64,000 nucleotides of DNA from Adineta steineri (Eukaryota > Rotifera > Eurotatoria > Adinetida > Adinetidae). The DNA lies in contig CAJNOI010000060.1 in NCBI GenBank assembly GCA_905250115.1, positions 124,001-188,000 of the forward strand. Reading direction: 5' to 3'. The notes under the pieces are model-generated. The model did not search any database. It was not told the origin of the DNA and saw nothing but the letters and a program-made list of their open reading frames with translations. Below, piece after piece: positions 38,301-51,822 of this stretch; the first letter of the stretch is position 1, and each line of letters starts with the position of its first letter. Position numbers and translations under genes: made by a program.

Positions 38301-41300
38301 TATGACCGAGAATTTCTTTTTTGCGTTGCCTTCAATCTGTTAATATTTATATTAATCATTCAATTTTCAGTTTCTTTTTTATATCAATAGTAAATGATAC
38401 ACGATCATTTGTTTTATAGCCTATTTATATTTACTATAGATCAGTATCTTATTATAAGTTGTTATCATTGCATGCTATTTGACAATTGATGTTAATATGT
38501 TTCTAAACAATCTTTCGCATTACTATAAAATATATATGATGAGTTATGAGTTAAGAAAATTTCTAATTATATAATTACTTGATAGATTTTCTCTATCAAA
38601 ATAACGAATAATAGATATATCTTGTTCTAATAAGAGATGAATACAAAGTTAGGATAGAAATTGATTAATTGATTTGTTACATCATTTTTATTTCTGCTAA
38701 TACCAAATAGCATCTTGATTGATGTTGACTGCTGATACAGCTGTCATATCATCTTTAACTTTGTAACTATTATACGGATTTCTTTTTTATGATTAAAATC
38801 ATATATATATATATAAACGATGTTATTATTTGAACTTGTTAGAGTTTGATTGTTATTTTCAATCAATCGAAGGGTGTGTATATTCACCGATTCTACATGT
38901 CCTTCATATAATTTCATTTCAAGCTAGACTTATTCTATTGATATCAGTTCTTGTTAAAACCAGATGAAAAGAAACGCAAATCAGACATCTATTCAACACA
39001 TCGGCTTCGATCTTAATGACTACGAGACTTTATTATATATATATTTCTTTTTTTTTTTTGTTCACATCGTGATCGTCTATTGAATAATAAGTAAAATATT
39101 ACTAAATTTCCATTTTTTTTCCTGTTTTTACGCTTTATGAAAAAAGACACGTTCACATATATATATATGTATAGATAGCAATCAAGGTAGCAGTAACAGT
39201 AACAAGGGAATCATCAGTATTTCATATTACGTCATAGAAAGGTAAACGTACGATAATAGGCATCATGTCGTGACTTGACTGTTGTGTTTTAAGCAGAGGG
39301 GCGGGCAGGCATTCTTTAGCGCGACTCATCCATCCTTACCAGTGACACCACCCATTGTGAGTAAGATTAATCATTGAGAAGAACGAGTCAGGCGATCAAT
39401 TTTTTCAACGAAAAGTTATAATAAATAACAGTAACTAGTATTGATTTTTTTATGAGCTAATTCAGTATTCCGTGCAAGGAATTCTCTTAAACTTATATTT
39501 TATAATTACAATTCGATCGATCAGTTATTTTTAATTAAAAAAAAATTTATTATTATTAAATTTCTTTTTTCCGTTCATTCGGTCATTTGTGTTATTTTTT
39601 AATTGATAAAATAAACATTCTAACACCTTTCCTTCAAATGAGAATGAAGTATATAAAGAAGAGAAGAAGAAAAAAAAAATTTGATATAAAAATTGATTTT
39701 GACTTTTTACAATTGAAATGACGGAGATAGCCGTCACTTTTTAACGGAAGTTTCTTGATTTCCTTCTTTCGTTAAAAGACTTTTAGTTCATTCAGGTGAA
39801 TATGACCACATTTGCAATTAGGCGAGTTAACCAAGGAAAGAAAAAATGGCTTTGAGAACGTGTATGTTACCTTAATTGTAACTTTCGAAGAAGAGAAAAG
39901 ATATTGTTCTTTCTCTGTCTCTCTGGTTTTTTCTTTCTCTTTCCCTGTGTATGTCTCTCTCTCTCCCTCTCTCCATGTCTCTTGACACATAATCGAGAAC
40001 TAGAAAAAAGCGTGTTCGTTTGCTTGCTCATCATTTTCTTATAATTCAACTGAACGAGTCCATAACGCTCGTATTCTTCCTTGTCTTTGTTCTTTGAGCT
40101 CTCCGCCGGCTAGATAGTTAGAACAGCACGCTATCATCAATATGTCCTTCGACTTGACGCTGGGAAAAATGTTATAGAACCATCAACACACACAGGATAT
40201 ACATCTATATACATATACACACATATATATATCTTTCTATCGTCGAGTGGCCACTACCGGAAATGACATAGGCCGCATTTAACAATGTTGGTGTGAAGGT
40301 TACAAGAGCAACATTTATATTTTATATTTTCTAAGTAAGTTATTTGATATATAAGTGATAAAAGTTAAATTGACACTTTTCGATTTTATACATATTTTTC
40401 AATGATTGTGTGATCCGTATTTGTGTGCATTACCGTGACTGACAGACAGGCAAGAAGAGAATAAAGAAAAAAAACGAGAGAAGTCAATTGATGATGAAGA
40501 ATTGAATCGATTGAGCATGATAATTGCTCTTGATGATATGAATTGAATTTGACTCTTTTCTTTTTACTTCATCTACACACATATATATTGATAGAGAAGA
40601 AGAATATAAAAAAAACGAAGACAAGAGCGAGCTGTTACTCATTATGCAAGTTTGTATGTATGAATATAACACCATCAGATTGAGCATCGATTGAAAATGG
40701 CATATATGAAGGTCTTGTTTTTGTGAAAAAGAAATCTGCTGCATTAATTACATACATCGATTGTAATAATTCAAATGTTTGATTTAAATTGTAAGAATAA
40801 AAAGAGAAATATGTATAAAAGAGAAGCCCATTTGTATAAGTAATGATTGATCGCGTCTTTTGCTTTACTTATTTATGTGTATGTATTGCATCATGAATCC
40901 TACTGGGAAATTCAAGAGCATATATATATACACATAAGATGAGCACGTGTACAGTTGTTCATACATTATATGAAACCGAATCTTATGCTTTTTTTCTTGT
41001 ATGTCATTGTAAATCTACGTGCCATTCATCATCATCATCTATATTGGACTAACGAGATGTCCTCATTTTCTTTGTCGTCATTAATTTAACTAGAATAATA
41101 TAAGTATAAGAATAATTGATTTTCTCATTCTTCTTCTCCTTCTCCTTCTTTTTTTCTGCTCTTTCGATCCTATTAAACTAGCTATTGTTTATATGAATTG
41201 TTGCGCCTGTTCATCTTATATAATAAACCATTCAAGTACTTATAGTAACTTAAAAGTTAACTCTATTTCTTTTCTATCCATTCTGTTGTCTGCTCTTTCT

Positions 41301-41932
41301 TCTTATGAGAATATATATATGTAAAGATGAAACAGACTGAACAGTTGTTCTCTCCTTTCTTTTGTTGACATATGGCAAAAGTAACAGAGAATCAAATTTC
41401 GTGTAAACATATTCATGAATATATACACATCAATTAATTGTCTGATCATTAGAAAAAAATAGTAGCATTTCGCATATTTAAGAAGGAATAAAGGGTGTTT
41501 CCTATTTTTTTACTTTTTTAATATCACTGTGACCTATTAAATTGACTTGTCTATATTGAACATAATCAAATCAGCAGGTGAATAAAAAAATCTAGGTATG
41601 TCTATACGCTCACTTGACCAAGGCGGACAAATTTGATATCAGGGTTGACATCATTGTCTCCTAGAGAGTATGTAGCAGTCAAACAACAAATGAGATTTTG
41701 ATTGAGAAGAAAGCGATCAAACGACAAAATCGAAATTTGAACAGGGGCGTGTGTATGTATTTGTGTAGCAACCAGAAAGAGAGAGAGAGAGAGGGAGAGA
41801 GAAAAAAGAAAGAGCAATTTAAATGACGTCTACTACACTAAAAAGTTAATCACGCTCGAGACAATACAAACTCCCTAGTGTATTGTATATGTATTATTTC
41901 AGACGCAATGCTGCAGACTCTCATCGATTATA
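35396..41932. other. 6.5-kb gene desert with a MITE
   Basis: Between the rolling-stone-like gene and the Ig-domain gene. It contains the hAT-like MITE at 36938-37173, a CT microsatellite at about 39950-39975, TA runs (about 38802-38815, 39032-39045) and a GA run at about 41777-41803. No protein-like frame or RNA gene recognised. Confidence 0.55.
36938..37173. mobile_element. hAT-type MITE with exact TSD
   Basis: A 236-bp element whose ends are perfect 14-bp terminal inverted repeats: CAGGAGTGGCGCGA at the left and TCGCGCCACTCCTG at the right. The 8-bp target-site duplication CCATCTCG is exact on both sides (36930-36937 and 37174-37181). Eight-base duplications and CAGNG-type termini are the hallmark of hAT transposons. 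The inside has a run of about 15 G at 36960-36974 and a matching C run near 37137-37145, plus repeated TACACCCC/CTCAAAAATTCAAAAA words. There is no transposase frame. The intact ends and exact duplication suggest a fairly recent insertion. Confidence 0.93.
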
Positions 41933-43000
41933 ATGTCGAACATCAATATCAATTCATCGTTTCTAAGATTTTCTGATTTGATCATTGTCTATTTGATCGT
42001 ATTACTATCATTATCATTTACAAGTGAGTTGAAATTAATTCTAAAGGGAAATATAATCGTCATCATTATTTATCTTCTATATCTAGCTAATGGTTCAACA
42101 ATGCATGTTACATGTGGAACTGATATTGAACTTAAATGTCCAATACGTTCAATAAAAAGTCCAAATGAAGTGGTATAATCCTTCAAACGAAAAAAAAATT
42201 AAAATTTCATAAATTTTCTTATAGATTTCATGGTTTCGTCCAAATTCATCTCAAACACATTTAACTCTTATCGCTATTGGTGATATTCTATTTTCCGAAT
42301 ATGCAACAATAGGTCGTTATAATCTTATATCATCATCCTCCTCCTCATCCATCCCACGTTTATTAATAAGTAATGTTCTAACTGAAGATCAGGGTATTTA
42401 TACATGTAAATCAAGTTCAAGTGGTCAACATAGTATAAAATTACTTGTTAATTGTATGTTATAGAGAATAACTTATGTTTAATAATATTTTTCTTTTTCT
42501 TTCGAAAATATTAGCTCATCCACATTTATCTCCATCATCACCTTTACTTCTCTATCCGGTTAATCGAACATTTACACTAACATGTTCATTATTATGTGAT
42601 TTAGAAATAAATTTAAATGATTTAATATGGCTTGTTAATGGAGAATTATTAAATAAAACTAATCATGATTATCATATTGAAACAATTTCATCAAATGCCC
42701 AACGTCTTACAATATCTTTAAATAAAAGAAATCGAAATTTTCTTCAAGCTAATTATACATGTAGATATGATGGGAAAGAAACCCATATATTAGTCAGACG
42801 ACGTACAAGTGAGTAGAGAAAAAAAATCAATAATTTATATAAACAATTAAATACTTGTAGAAGAAGAATTACATCGACTACCACGACAACATGATTCATC
42901 AGCACAATATTTATTTCAAACATTATTTGATACTGGTCAAACACAATATCAAGCATCATATATGACAATAATTTTTTTGTTATTATTGTATTTTTATTAA
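41933..43000 (+). CDS. Two-Ig-domain surface protein, probably GPI-anchored
   Basis: Five exons, 41933-42023, 42087-42172, 42225-42453, 42515-42808 and 42861-43000, join in phase to 279 aa. A hydrophobic signal peptide covers residues 9-30 (FSDLIIVYLIVLLSLSF). Ig domain 1 shows the Cys of IELKCPIRS, the core Trp of ISWFRPNSS and the Cys of EDQGIYTCKSSS. Ig domain 2 shows LTCSLLCDLE, IWLVNGEL and NYTCRYDG. Several N-glycosylation sequons are present (NSS, NRT, NKT, NYT). The chain ends in a short hydrophobic run (MTIIFLLLLYFY) directly at the stop, which resembles a GPI-attachment signal rather than a transmembrane helix with a tail. A role in cell adhesion or recognition is likely. No specific orthologue is recognised. 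Confidence 0.83.
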
Positions 43001-43615
43001 TCATATAATATTGATTAATTTTTAGTGCTTTTTATTTTTTAGAAGTTTGTTTGATCAGGAATAAATTTAACGATGCAAAAAAAACCGTGACGTTTAATTT
43101 TTATATAAATCAGCTTAAATAGAATTACTTTAAAAAAAAAAGAGAGAAAAGCTTATTAAAATGAAATTAACCGAATGATTACAAACTCAATTATAGTCAA
43201 GAAAGAATAATACAAAATGTCCTTTCTCATTGAATTCTAGCAGAAAAAAAATAGATGCAGATTGATGTGTATATGTCTAGATTCTAGACAGAATGTCATT
43301 GTTAATTCAAGGTAGATAGTTCATCATTTCCTGTTTGCTTGAATATTCATGTCCTTGTACAAAATAGATTAGATCCGAGATAGAAAAACAAAGCCAAATA
43401 GATATTCTATTATGATGTTTTTATAAGTCTTTTAGAGAGAGAGAGAGAAAAAACGAGAATGTTACTTATCAGTATGCATGTCAAATGAGATATAATACTG
43501 CACTTTTGTTTTTTCTTTTATGCATTATGATGAAATCTTTTTCTCATGTCACTTAGTCAATTTCATTTCGATAAATCTTCTTTTATTTATCCTTTTTCTT
43601 TCGCTATACAATTTA
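43001..43615. other. Convergent 3' spacer
   Basis: Separates the stop of the Ig gene from the stop of the minus-strand CxCC gene. AT-rich, with a GA run at about 43435-43448. Nothing else seen. Confidence 0.5.
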
Positions 43616-44377
43616 TTACAACGAATCCAATGATGATGATAGAATATTAACTGTTGTTTGTAAAGCCCGATAAGTAAATTGAATTCGATCTAAATCACTT
43701 TCTGATATTGTTGTTGTTGATGTTGATGTTGAGGGATTATTAAGAACAATTTGTAATTTTCGTACAGCTTCTTGAAGTAAAATTTTCTTTTCATTATTTG
43801 TTAATGAACCAGTATCATTGATTGTATTTGTTTGATTATAATTATCAGATGTATTCATTTTCCAAATAAGCATTTGTTCTGTTTCATATTCGGAATTATT
43901 TAAATGAATTTTTTCATTTTCATTTATTAATGAAAATTCAATTTCATGTGATATATTATCTTGTTCAGATGTTTTATTTAAATCAGTTATTGTTTCAAAT
44001 ATATTTTGTGAATTGTTTTCATCATTATGTTGTTGTTGTTGTTGAAAAATCTCATTTTGTTGTTTTTGTTTGATAGTTAAACAATTTTGACATAATAAAC
44101 GATACGAATGATTTGATAGATGTGGACGACCACGACGTGCTAATGGTAATATTAAACGAGAAGATTTATCGGAACGAACAAGACGACAACAATTACATTC
44201 ATCGATTGATTGAGTTTCTATCAAAGACGAAAAAAAAGAGAGTTATTCATGATTCAATATGTGTAAAATAGTAACAAGTAAGCGTTAAATGTCAAGAGAC
44301 AAGTTTATTCCTTGTAGTAATGTCGAATTTTATGAGTTATAATCTAAAAAATTTCATTTACTTTTTCGAGATAGCAT
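43616..44377 (-). CDS. Unknown protein with CxCC/CxxC and AT-hook-like motif
   Basis: Two exons: a 16-nt first coding exon at 44362-44377 (MLSRK) and 43616-44217. The GTAAAT donor and GATAG acceptor keep phase and give 205 aa. The N-terminal 50 residues carry a possible zinc-binding pair, ECNCCRLV and LLCQNC, bracketing a basic ARRGRPHLSN that resembles an AT-hook core (RGRP). A Gln run and a long Asn/Glu-rich hydrophilic region follow. A C-terminal helix-like part contains KKILLQEAVRKLQIVLNN and LDRIQFTYRALQTTVNIL. A nuclear, DNA-associated protein is possible, but I do not recognise the family. The tiny first exon is inferred from phase and splice signals. Confidence 0.7.
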
Positions 44378-45945
44378 TGGTATTTATATTTTAAGCTAAT
44401 TCCAAAGTATATATAACCATTCGAATTTTCTTCACAATCCTCGATTCATTATTTTTCTAATGTATTAAATGAATAAAAATATAATAGTACAAATATATAT
44501 ATATGTGTCATTCTTACCGTTTAATATTGTAAGAAAAAAAGTAGGAGAAAGAAAGGTTTTATATTCGTTGTATTCACTTGTGTGAATGCTTTTAAGACAA
44601 TATTGAAGAAATGAGTCAGAATTATGTTTGTCTTTCTAGTTGAGTATATTTTAAATGAATAAAATAGAGAGAAAAAAAGAAGTAAAGAACATAAAAAATA
44701 AAAATGACTTTTCTTTTTTCATGTTGATGTGTGTGTTATATGTTCTTATGCAAACATATATTTAAGTATTTATGGGAATGTTTTCATCATCTTGTCAAAT
44801 CACAACAATGAAACAAGCGAGAAAAAGAAGAAGAATGAAACGATTAATTTTTGTTTTGTTTTCGATGAAAACTAGAATTAACAAGAATGAATTATCGATG
44901 ATAAAATTTGTCATATGAAGTGAGATAAGATCAAGTCAAACTTACGATATATTATTATCTTTATTACTATGTAAATAATAAATTTCGAATATATCAAGTG
45001 CTTATGATAAACGAATTTCAACTGATGAAAAAAAATAATAACTTGTTCTAGAATTTTTTAGCATTCAATAATCTAATTGATCTGTTATTGAGATAGATTA
45101 GATTATACAAAGGTTAGACATGTTGAATTCTAGATTCCTCTTTTGTCAGTTTTCATTAGAGAGAATGAGGAATAAAAAGACAGGAAACAACAATATTTGT
45201 AAAAAGGAAGTTTTAGACGAGAATAGAAACAATAATCAATTTAATAAAAGGTTATTGTAGTAAAATTGATAGATATTTAAATATACTTTTTGTTTTAGCG
45301 AAAAAATATTTTGTATATGTTATGTAAATGAAATGAAAAAGCAAAATATACGAAACTTGTATAATATGTTGAAAATTGAAATGCATAGATGTGAAAAAGT
45401 TCATATCTTTTTTCCTGATCAATATGAAATATAGTACACCTTTTGAGTTATATATTGAAGTTCTCTATCAATATATCTACTGACAATCAACGACATCTAT
45501 TTTGATAATTTTTATTCGATTTTTCAAACATTTTTTATTTCTAATGAATACGGAAGTTTATTTAATTGATTTAATTTCTTAAATATGATTATTAAACTTA
45601 AATGAAATCTGTATGGTCAACTGTCTTAAATTAATAATATGTCAATGGTAGAAAATAAGCAATTCCCAATCCATATTATACTATCTTCATGTCCAATATT
45701 GTTGGTATTACTCTACTTTACGTACCGTTCTTCGTTCGTTTCTGTTTGTGTTTGTATCTCATTGCTTTCTCGATGTCTGTTTCCTGTTGTATCTTTTGTA
45801 CCATTCTTTTGCTTCTTCTTCTTCTTCTTCTTTCTCACATTAGGAGGTCGAGTAACCAATTGATAAAAAAAAATATATATAATTGAACAACAAACTAACT
45901 ATATTTTCTCTTCTAAATTTTAGCATGAACAATTAAGTTTTTCAT
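44378..45945. other. Divergent promoter region of the CxCC gene and MASK
   Basis: AT-rich with A-runs and no supportable gene. A CTT repeat (about 45811-45832) and a TTTTAG acceptor tract at about 45918-45924 precede the MASK start, so a 5'UTR intron of MASK may lie here. Confidence 0.5.
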
Positions 45946-48900
45946 ATGAAAAGTTCTTCTCAAATATCGTCAATAACTGATCAAACATTAAAACATAATT
46001 CAAAACAAGATTCATCAATTGATTTAACTGACGTTCCAATAATCTCTGTTGGTTTAACACGTTATCCACATCATAATCATAGAATGTTGACAGACGACGA
46101 AGAAGAAGATATTGAAGTTTGTTTAGCGAAAAAACAAAATCATATTTTTAATCGAAATCTATCTTTCTTTTACTTTAGGACGAAACTAGTGATGAAGAAG
46201 ATGATGATGATGATGAAGATGATATACCATCACCATTTATTTCTCATACACATTTATCTTTAAATAATAATCATAATGATGATATAGATATTGGCCCAAT
46301 TGATCCTGATACACAAGCAAAATTAGCAGCTATACTTGAAGCAACTGGTATAACAAATTCTCCAATACCGGAAGATTTTTGGCGTGATCAACAAGTTGTA
46401 CGTTTATTAACAAGTAGTGTAACAAATAATTTCAATGGTTTACATGAAATAGCAAATGTTTTATCTTCTTCATCCTCATCAGCAATATCACAAAATGATA
46501 AAAAATCATCGAAATTATTAAATAAAGATTCCGGTGTATTACTTCGTGCATGTGTAAATAATGATCTTCAAACAGTTGAAAAAATTCTTCAAACAAAAAA
46601 TATAAAAGAATATTTAAATGATATTAATGAAGATGGTGATAGTATTTTATCATTAGCTTGTTCAAATGGTTATATTGATTTAGTTGAACTTATACTTCGT
46701 ACAATACCTGATATTGCTGTTGATGATAGAGGAAATAAACAAGATTGTACACCATTAATGGAAGGTTTGATTATATAAGCAAAAAAAAAGAATACGTTTA
46801 TACTAGATGTTCCTTTTTTTTCATTTTAATTAAGCTTGTAATGCTGGTCATTATGAAATAGTTGAACTTTTAATAAAATATAAAGCAAATGTAAATATAC
46901 AATCAACATCAGGGAATACAGCATTACATTATGCAGCAGGAGGAGTAAGAAAGAAAATTTAAAAAAACAAGAAAGTTATGTTATGTTTTTGTTTTGTTTT
47001 AAATAAAGGGTTATGTTGATATTGTACGTTTGTTACTCAAACATGGTGCAAAGGTTGAAGAAACTAATGAAAATGGTCATACTCCATTAGTAATTTTTGT
47101 TTACAATAATTATTATTATATATATATTTATTTCAATATTAGATGGAAGCAGCTGGTGGTGGACATGTTGAAGTTACTCAATTATTACTTGATCATGGTG
47201 CTGGAACAAATAATCAATCAAAAGATAGTAAGATGATAAAGCTTTGTAACTTCATTTAAAATAATTTTCTTTTTTTCTTTTTAGAAAATGGAAATAAAAC
47301 TGATGAAATGCATACAGGTAAATAATTGAAGGAAAAATAAGAAAATGAATATATATTTTGTTTTAAAGCTTTAATGGAAGCATGTATGGATGGTCATGTT
47401 CAAGTAGCAAGATTATTACTTGATCATGGTGCAGATGTTAATATGCCACCAGATAGTTATGAAAGTCCATTAACATTAAGTGCATGTGGTGGTCATTTTG
47501 AACTTGCTTCATTACTTATTGAACGTGGAGCAAATTTAGAAGAAGTTAATGACGAAGGATATACACCATTAATGGAAGGTTTGAAGATTTTTTCGACTTA
47601 TTTGAAAAGGAAAATTTTTGTAATTTAATTATTTTTATAGCGAGTAGAGAAGGACATGATGATATTGTTAATTTACTTGTTTCAAAAGGTAAATAATCTT
47701 ATTTTTTGATTTATTGAATTAATTGAAGAGAATTTGATTTTTTTAGGAGCTTGTGTTAATCGAACAACAGAAGAAGCACAAGAAACTGCATGTAAGTCAC
47801 TGTTGAAAAAATAGGAATTTTTATAAAGAGCATTGAAGAGATAAGAAAAGATCGATTTATATATCTTGATCTATTTAGTAACACTGGCATGTGCTGGTGG
47901 ATTTTTGGATGTAGTTAAAATTCTTCTATCTAATGGAGCAAATATCAATTTGGGCCAGTCAACTCCTCTTATGGAAGCATCACAAGAAGGACATATAGAA
48001 CTTGTACCATATCTTATAGAAAATGGTATAATCATTATCTCTTTTTTTTGATTTATATATTCTTAATGAATTTCATCTCTTTGAAAGGTGCAAATGTTAA
48101 TCAAACAACTCGAGCTGGAGATACAGGTTAGTAAAACTCGATTAATTCATAATAAGAATAATTCGTTTTTTCGTTTAGCATTGGGTTATGCTTGTGAAAG
48201 TGGACATACGGAAGTAGCAGAGATATTACTTAATGCTGGTGCACATATTGATGACGCTGAAAATGAAGGACGAACACCTCTAATGAAAGCATCACGAGCA
48301 GGACACATATGTACAGTACGATATTTAATATCGAAAGGAGCCGATGTTAATCGATCAACAATTACAAATGATGCAACTGTTCTTTCATTAGCATGTGCTG
48401 GTGGACATTTTGAATTAGCAACAATTTTACTTCTAAATGGTGCAGATCCAAATCATCTACTTAAAGATCGTTCGAATTGTTTAATTGAAGCAGCTAAAGG
48501 TGGTCATACAGCTATTGTTCAACTATTATTAGAATATCCAAAAAGTATTTTAAATTGTACAATAAATCCAATTAAAACAAATGAAGATGATGAAGATGAA
48601 GATGAAGATGACGATGATGATGATGATGATGAAGAAAATTTAACAGTAACAATGCCAAATTCGTTTCCTTTACCATCACCACCATTAAATGAATCAAGTT
48701 TAAAATTAGGAGGAAATGATGATAAACTATCTGAGATAAATAATTCCTCATTTACATTACTTGAACGTTTAGAAAAAATTGTTCCAAGAAATATTCTTGA
48801 AGTATTAAAAACTGTTGAAGTTGATTCTAATGAATTATATATGGATAATAATACTACAGATATATCAGATCGATTACCATTATCAACAAATGATGGAACA

Positions 48901-51722
48901 TCATCAACGAGTACTGATCAAGCTAAAAAACTTTATTTATTAGAACAACTTCAAAATGTTGAAAAAGAATTACATGATAAAGCTCAACAACATCTTAAAC
49001 TTAATCAAGAATATCGGCAACAAGTTACTGAATATATAAATTCAAATCCTACATCAACATCTAATCCACTAATAGCAACTAAAAAGAAACGTACAACTTC
49101 ATCATCATCAACATCAAGTTCATCATCATCATCGAAACATGATGATCAAATATCTTCATCTATTTTACCAATACCATCTCAAACAATAAACTTTTTTTCT
49201 CCATCTTCGATTGAATCTATTCAAACATCTCATCATCATTCAAAAATAAAAAAATCTTTAAATCGACAATTATCAAAATATGATCGTCGATTAGAACAAC
49301 ATGTACATGATAATCAGACACATTTAGATGAAATGAATATGCATTTAAAAAATCTGAAATTAATATCATCAACATCAACAACAACAACATCTTCAACGGA
49401 ATCGACTCCAACAAAAATTCCTATGCGTATTAATACAGATACACAGAAAGCACTTGAACATTTAAGACAATTAGCAAGTAATCCATCGGCACTTGAACGT
49501 ATACAAACATTAGCTAATAATCCTGATTTAATAAAAGAAATACAAAAAATTGCTAATCAAAAACCATTTATTGAACAATTAAGAACATTACAACAGACAA
49601 CAACAGGAGAAAAAAGTATTGATCATGATGCAATTGTTATATCTTCACAACAACGTCAAAATCTCATTATAGAAACAACTGATTTACCTCCACCACCATC
49701 ACCTTCAACGACTGCTCGACATTCAGTATGTTGTGCTGAATATTCATCTCAATTGACAAATTCATCATCAACAACATTATCTCATTTACGTTTTCAAAAT
49801 CGAATTGATGTTGATTGTGAAACGGAATCAAATCATGATACAGCATTAACATTAGCGTGTGCTGGTGGTCATGAAGAACTTGTTCTTTTATTATTACAAC
49901 GTAATGCAAACATTGAACATCGTGATAAAAAAGGTTTTACACCATTGATTCTTGCAGGTAAATCTTATTGTTATCTTGCTTTAATTATTATAATCGATAA
50001 TTTACTTTTAGCAACTGCTGGTCATGCAAATATTGTATCAAGATTAATTGAACATGGTGCCAATGTTGAAGCTCAATCTGAAAGAACAAAAGATACTGCA
50101 TTATCATTAGCATGTAGTGGTGGACGACAAGATGTTGTTGAAGTTTTATTAAAAAATGGAGCTAATCGTGAACATCGAAATGTTTCAGATTACACTGGTA
50201 TATTGACTATTTTATTATCGATACAAATCAATATTTTATTTTCTCTTTTAGCATTAAGTCTTGCTGCTTCTGGAGGATATGTAACTATTATAAAATTATT
50301 ATTAAGTTATGGTGCGGAGATTAACTCGAGGTTTGTTTTTATTTATTATTTTATTTATTTATTTATCTAAATTTTTTATTAATAGGACTGGTAGTAAATT
50401 AGGAATTACTGTAAGTAGTTTATAGAAATAGATAAGATTTGTATATTGTTTTTGATTTTTTAGCCATTAATGCTTGCTTCAATGAATGGACATGTTGCTG
50501 CTGTTAAACTTCTATTAGATATGGGTGCTGATATAAATGCTCAGATTGAAACAAATCGCAATACCGCACTGACTTTAGCTTGTTTTCAAGGACGAGCTGA
50601 AGTTGTTTCATTATTAGTTGATCGTAAAGCAAATATTGAACATAGAGCTAAAACAGGTCTTACACCTCTTATGGAATCTGGTAAGAAAAAAAAGCGTTTC
50701 TATATCTATTACATAAATATACAAATTATTCTTTCTTATAGCATCGGGTGGTTATGTTGATGTTGGTCGAGTTCTATTAGAACGAGGTGCTGATGTTAAT
50801 GCACTACCAGTACCAACATCGAAAGATACTGGTATGTAACTTTTTTTTTGAAAACAGAACTAACAGAGAAAATTCGACTCAGATTGTATCGAGATCTAAC
50901 TTAAAAGTTTTTATTGAGATTCTTGATTCCAGGAATAAACATCTGGTGTCTATCAATAGTTAATGTACTACTTAGCTTAAATAGACAACAAAGTATTTCG
51001 AGAAATATAATTTCATGTAAACAATATATTACTGAACATAACGTTATTCTATTCAGCACAAAATAGTATATCAATGATTCATAGAAATCTGATCTTTTTC
51101 TATACAGTAAAATTAAACTGTAATTGAAATATTTAATTTAAATTCATTTTCTTATTTTTAGCTTTAACCATCGCTGCTGATAAAGGTCATCATAAATTTG
51201 TTGAATTATTACTTCTTTATGGTGCCACAATTGATGTTAGAAATAAAAAAGGTGCTACACCTTTATGGCTTGCATGTAATGGTGGCCATTTAGAAGTTGT
51301 TCAATTACTAATAACTCGTTTTGCAAATCCAGATTCCAGTGATTCACGAAAAGTGTCTTGTTTAATGGCTGCATTTCGTAAAGGACATATTAAAGTTGTC
51401 AAATATTTAGTAAGACAAGTTCGACAATTTCCTTCAGATACAGATTGTCGTCGATTGATAGGTACAATAACTGATAAAGTAAGAAAATTCATAAAAATAT
51501 TTTTCTTCAAAATAAAATTTATTCTATTAAAAAGGATTTATTAAAAAAATGTCAAACATGTATGGATCAAATAATATCAGCAAAAGAACGTCAAGCAGCT
51601 GAAGCTAATAAAGCAGCAAATAATCTACTAAAAGAAATTGAATCAGAAAAATCACGTGAACAAACTAAAAAAGAAGCTGCAGCTAAGAAACGTGAAAAAC
51701 GTAAAGCAAAAAAGAAAGGTAA
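45946..51722 (+). CDS. ANKHD1: ANKHD1/MASK ankyrin scaffold, 3' end lost in gap
   Basis: Large scaffold known as a Hippo/Yorkie cofactor and receptor tyrosine kinase signalling modulator. I join 23 exons ending at 46116, 46764, 46944, 47089, 47227, 47317, 47578, 47688, 47791, 48025, 48126, 49957, 50197, 50330, 50410, 50680, 50831, 51478 and so on, all in phase. The N-terminus has DPDTQAKLAAILEATGI and VVRLLTSSVT, as in ANKHD1. Ankyrin block 1 includes KTDEMHTALMEACMDGHV and NDEGYTPLMEASREGHDD. A 1.8-kb exon (48179-49957) carries the end of block 1, an Asp/Glu run and a low-complexity Ser/Thr linker. Block 2 (LTLACAGGHEELV, EHRDKKGFTPLILA, INAQIETNRNTALTLACFQG) is very conserved. A coiled, Lys-rich helix (AKKREKRKAKKKG) then meets the N gap. 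The KH domain that should follow is not in the window. One ankyrin repeat before KTDEMHT seems missing. Confidence 0.95.
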
Positions 51723-51822
51723 NNNNNNNNNNNNNNNNNNNNNNNNNNNNNNNNNNNNNNNNNNNNNNNNNNNNNNNNNNNNNNNNNNNNNNNNNNNNNN
51801 NNNNNNNNNNNNNNNNNNNNNN
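51723..51822. other. 100-N assembly gap
   Basis: Exactly 100 undetermined bases, the usual placeholder for a scaffold gap of unknown size. It interrupts the Lys-rich coiled segment of MASK. The sequence after it is not the continuation of MASK, so the true gap is large or the join is wrong. Confidence 0.97.

Noticed and set aside
39772-40049. Two minus-strand frames rich in Arg-Glu
   Set aside because: They translate the CT microsatellite at about 39950-39975.
44378-45945. Spliced-leader RNA gene or trans-splice cluster, expected in bdelloids
   Set aside because: I saw no copy of a spliced-leader-like sequence with an adjacent donor here or elsewhere in the window.
49217-49909. Minus-strand frames in the large MASK exon
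   Set aside because: Antisense shadows of low-complexity Ser/Thr coding sequence.
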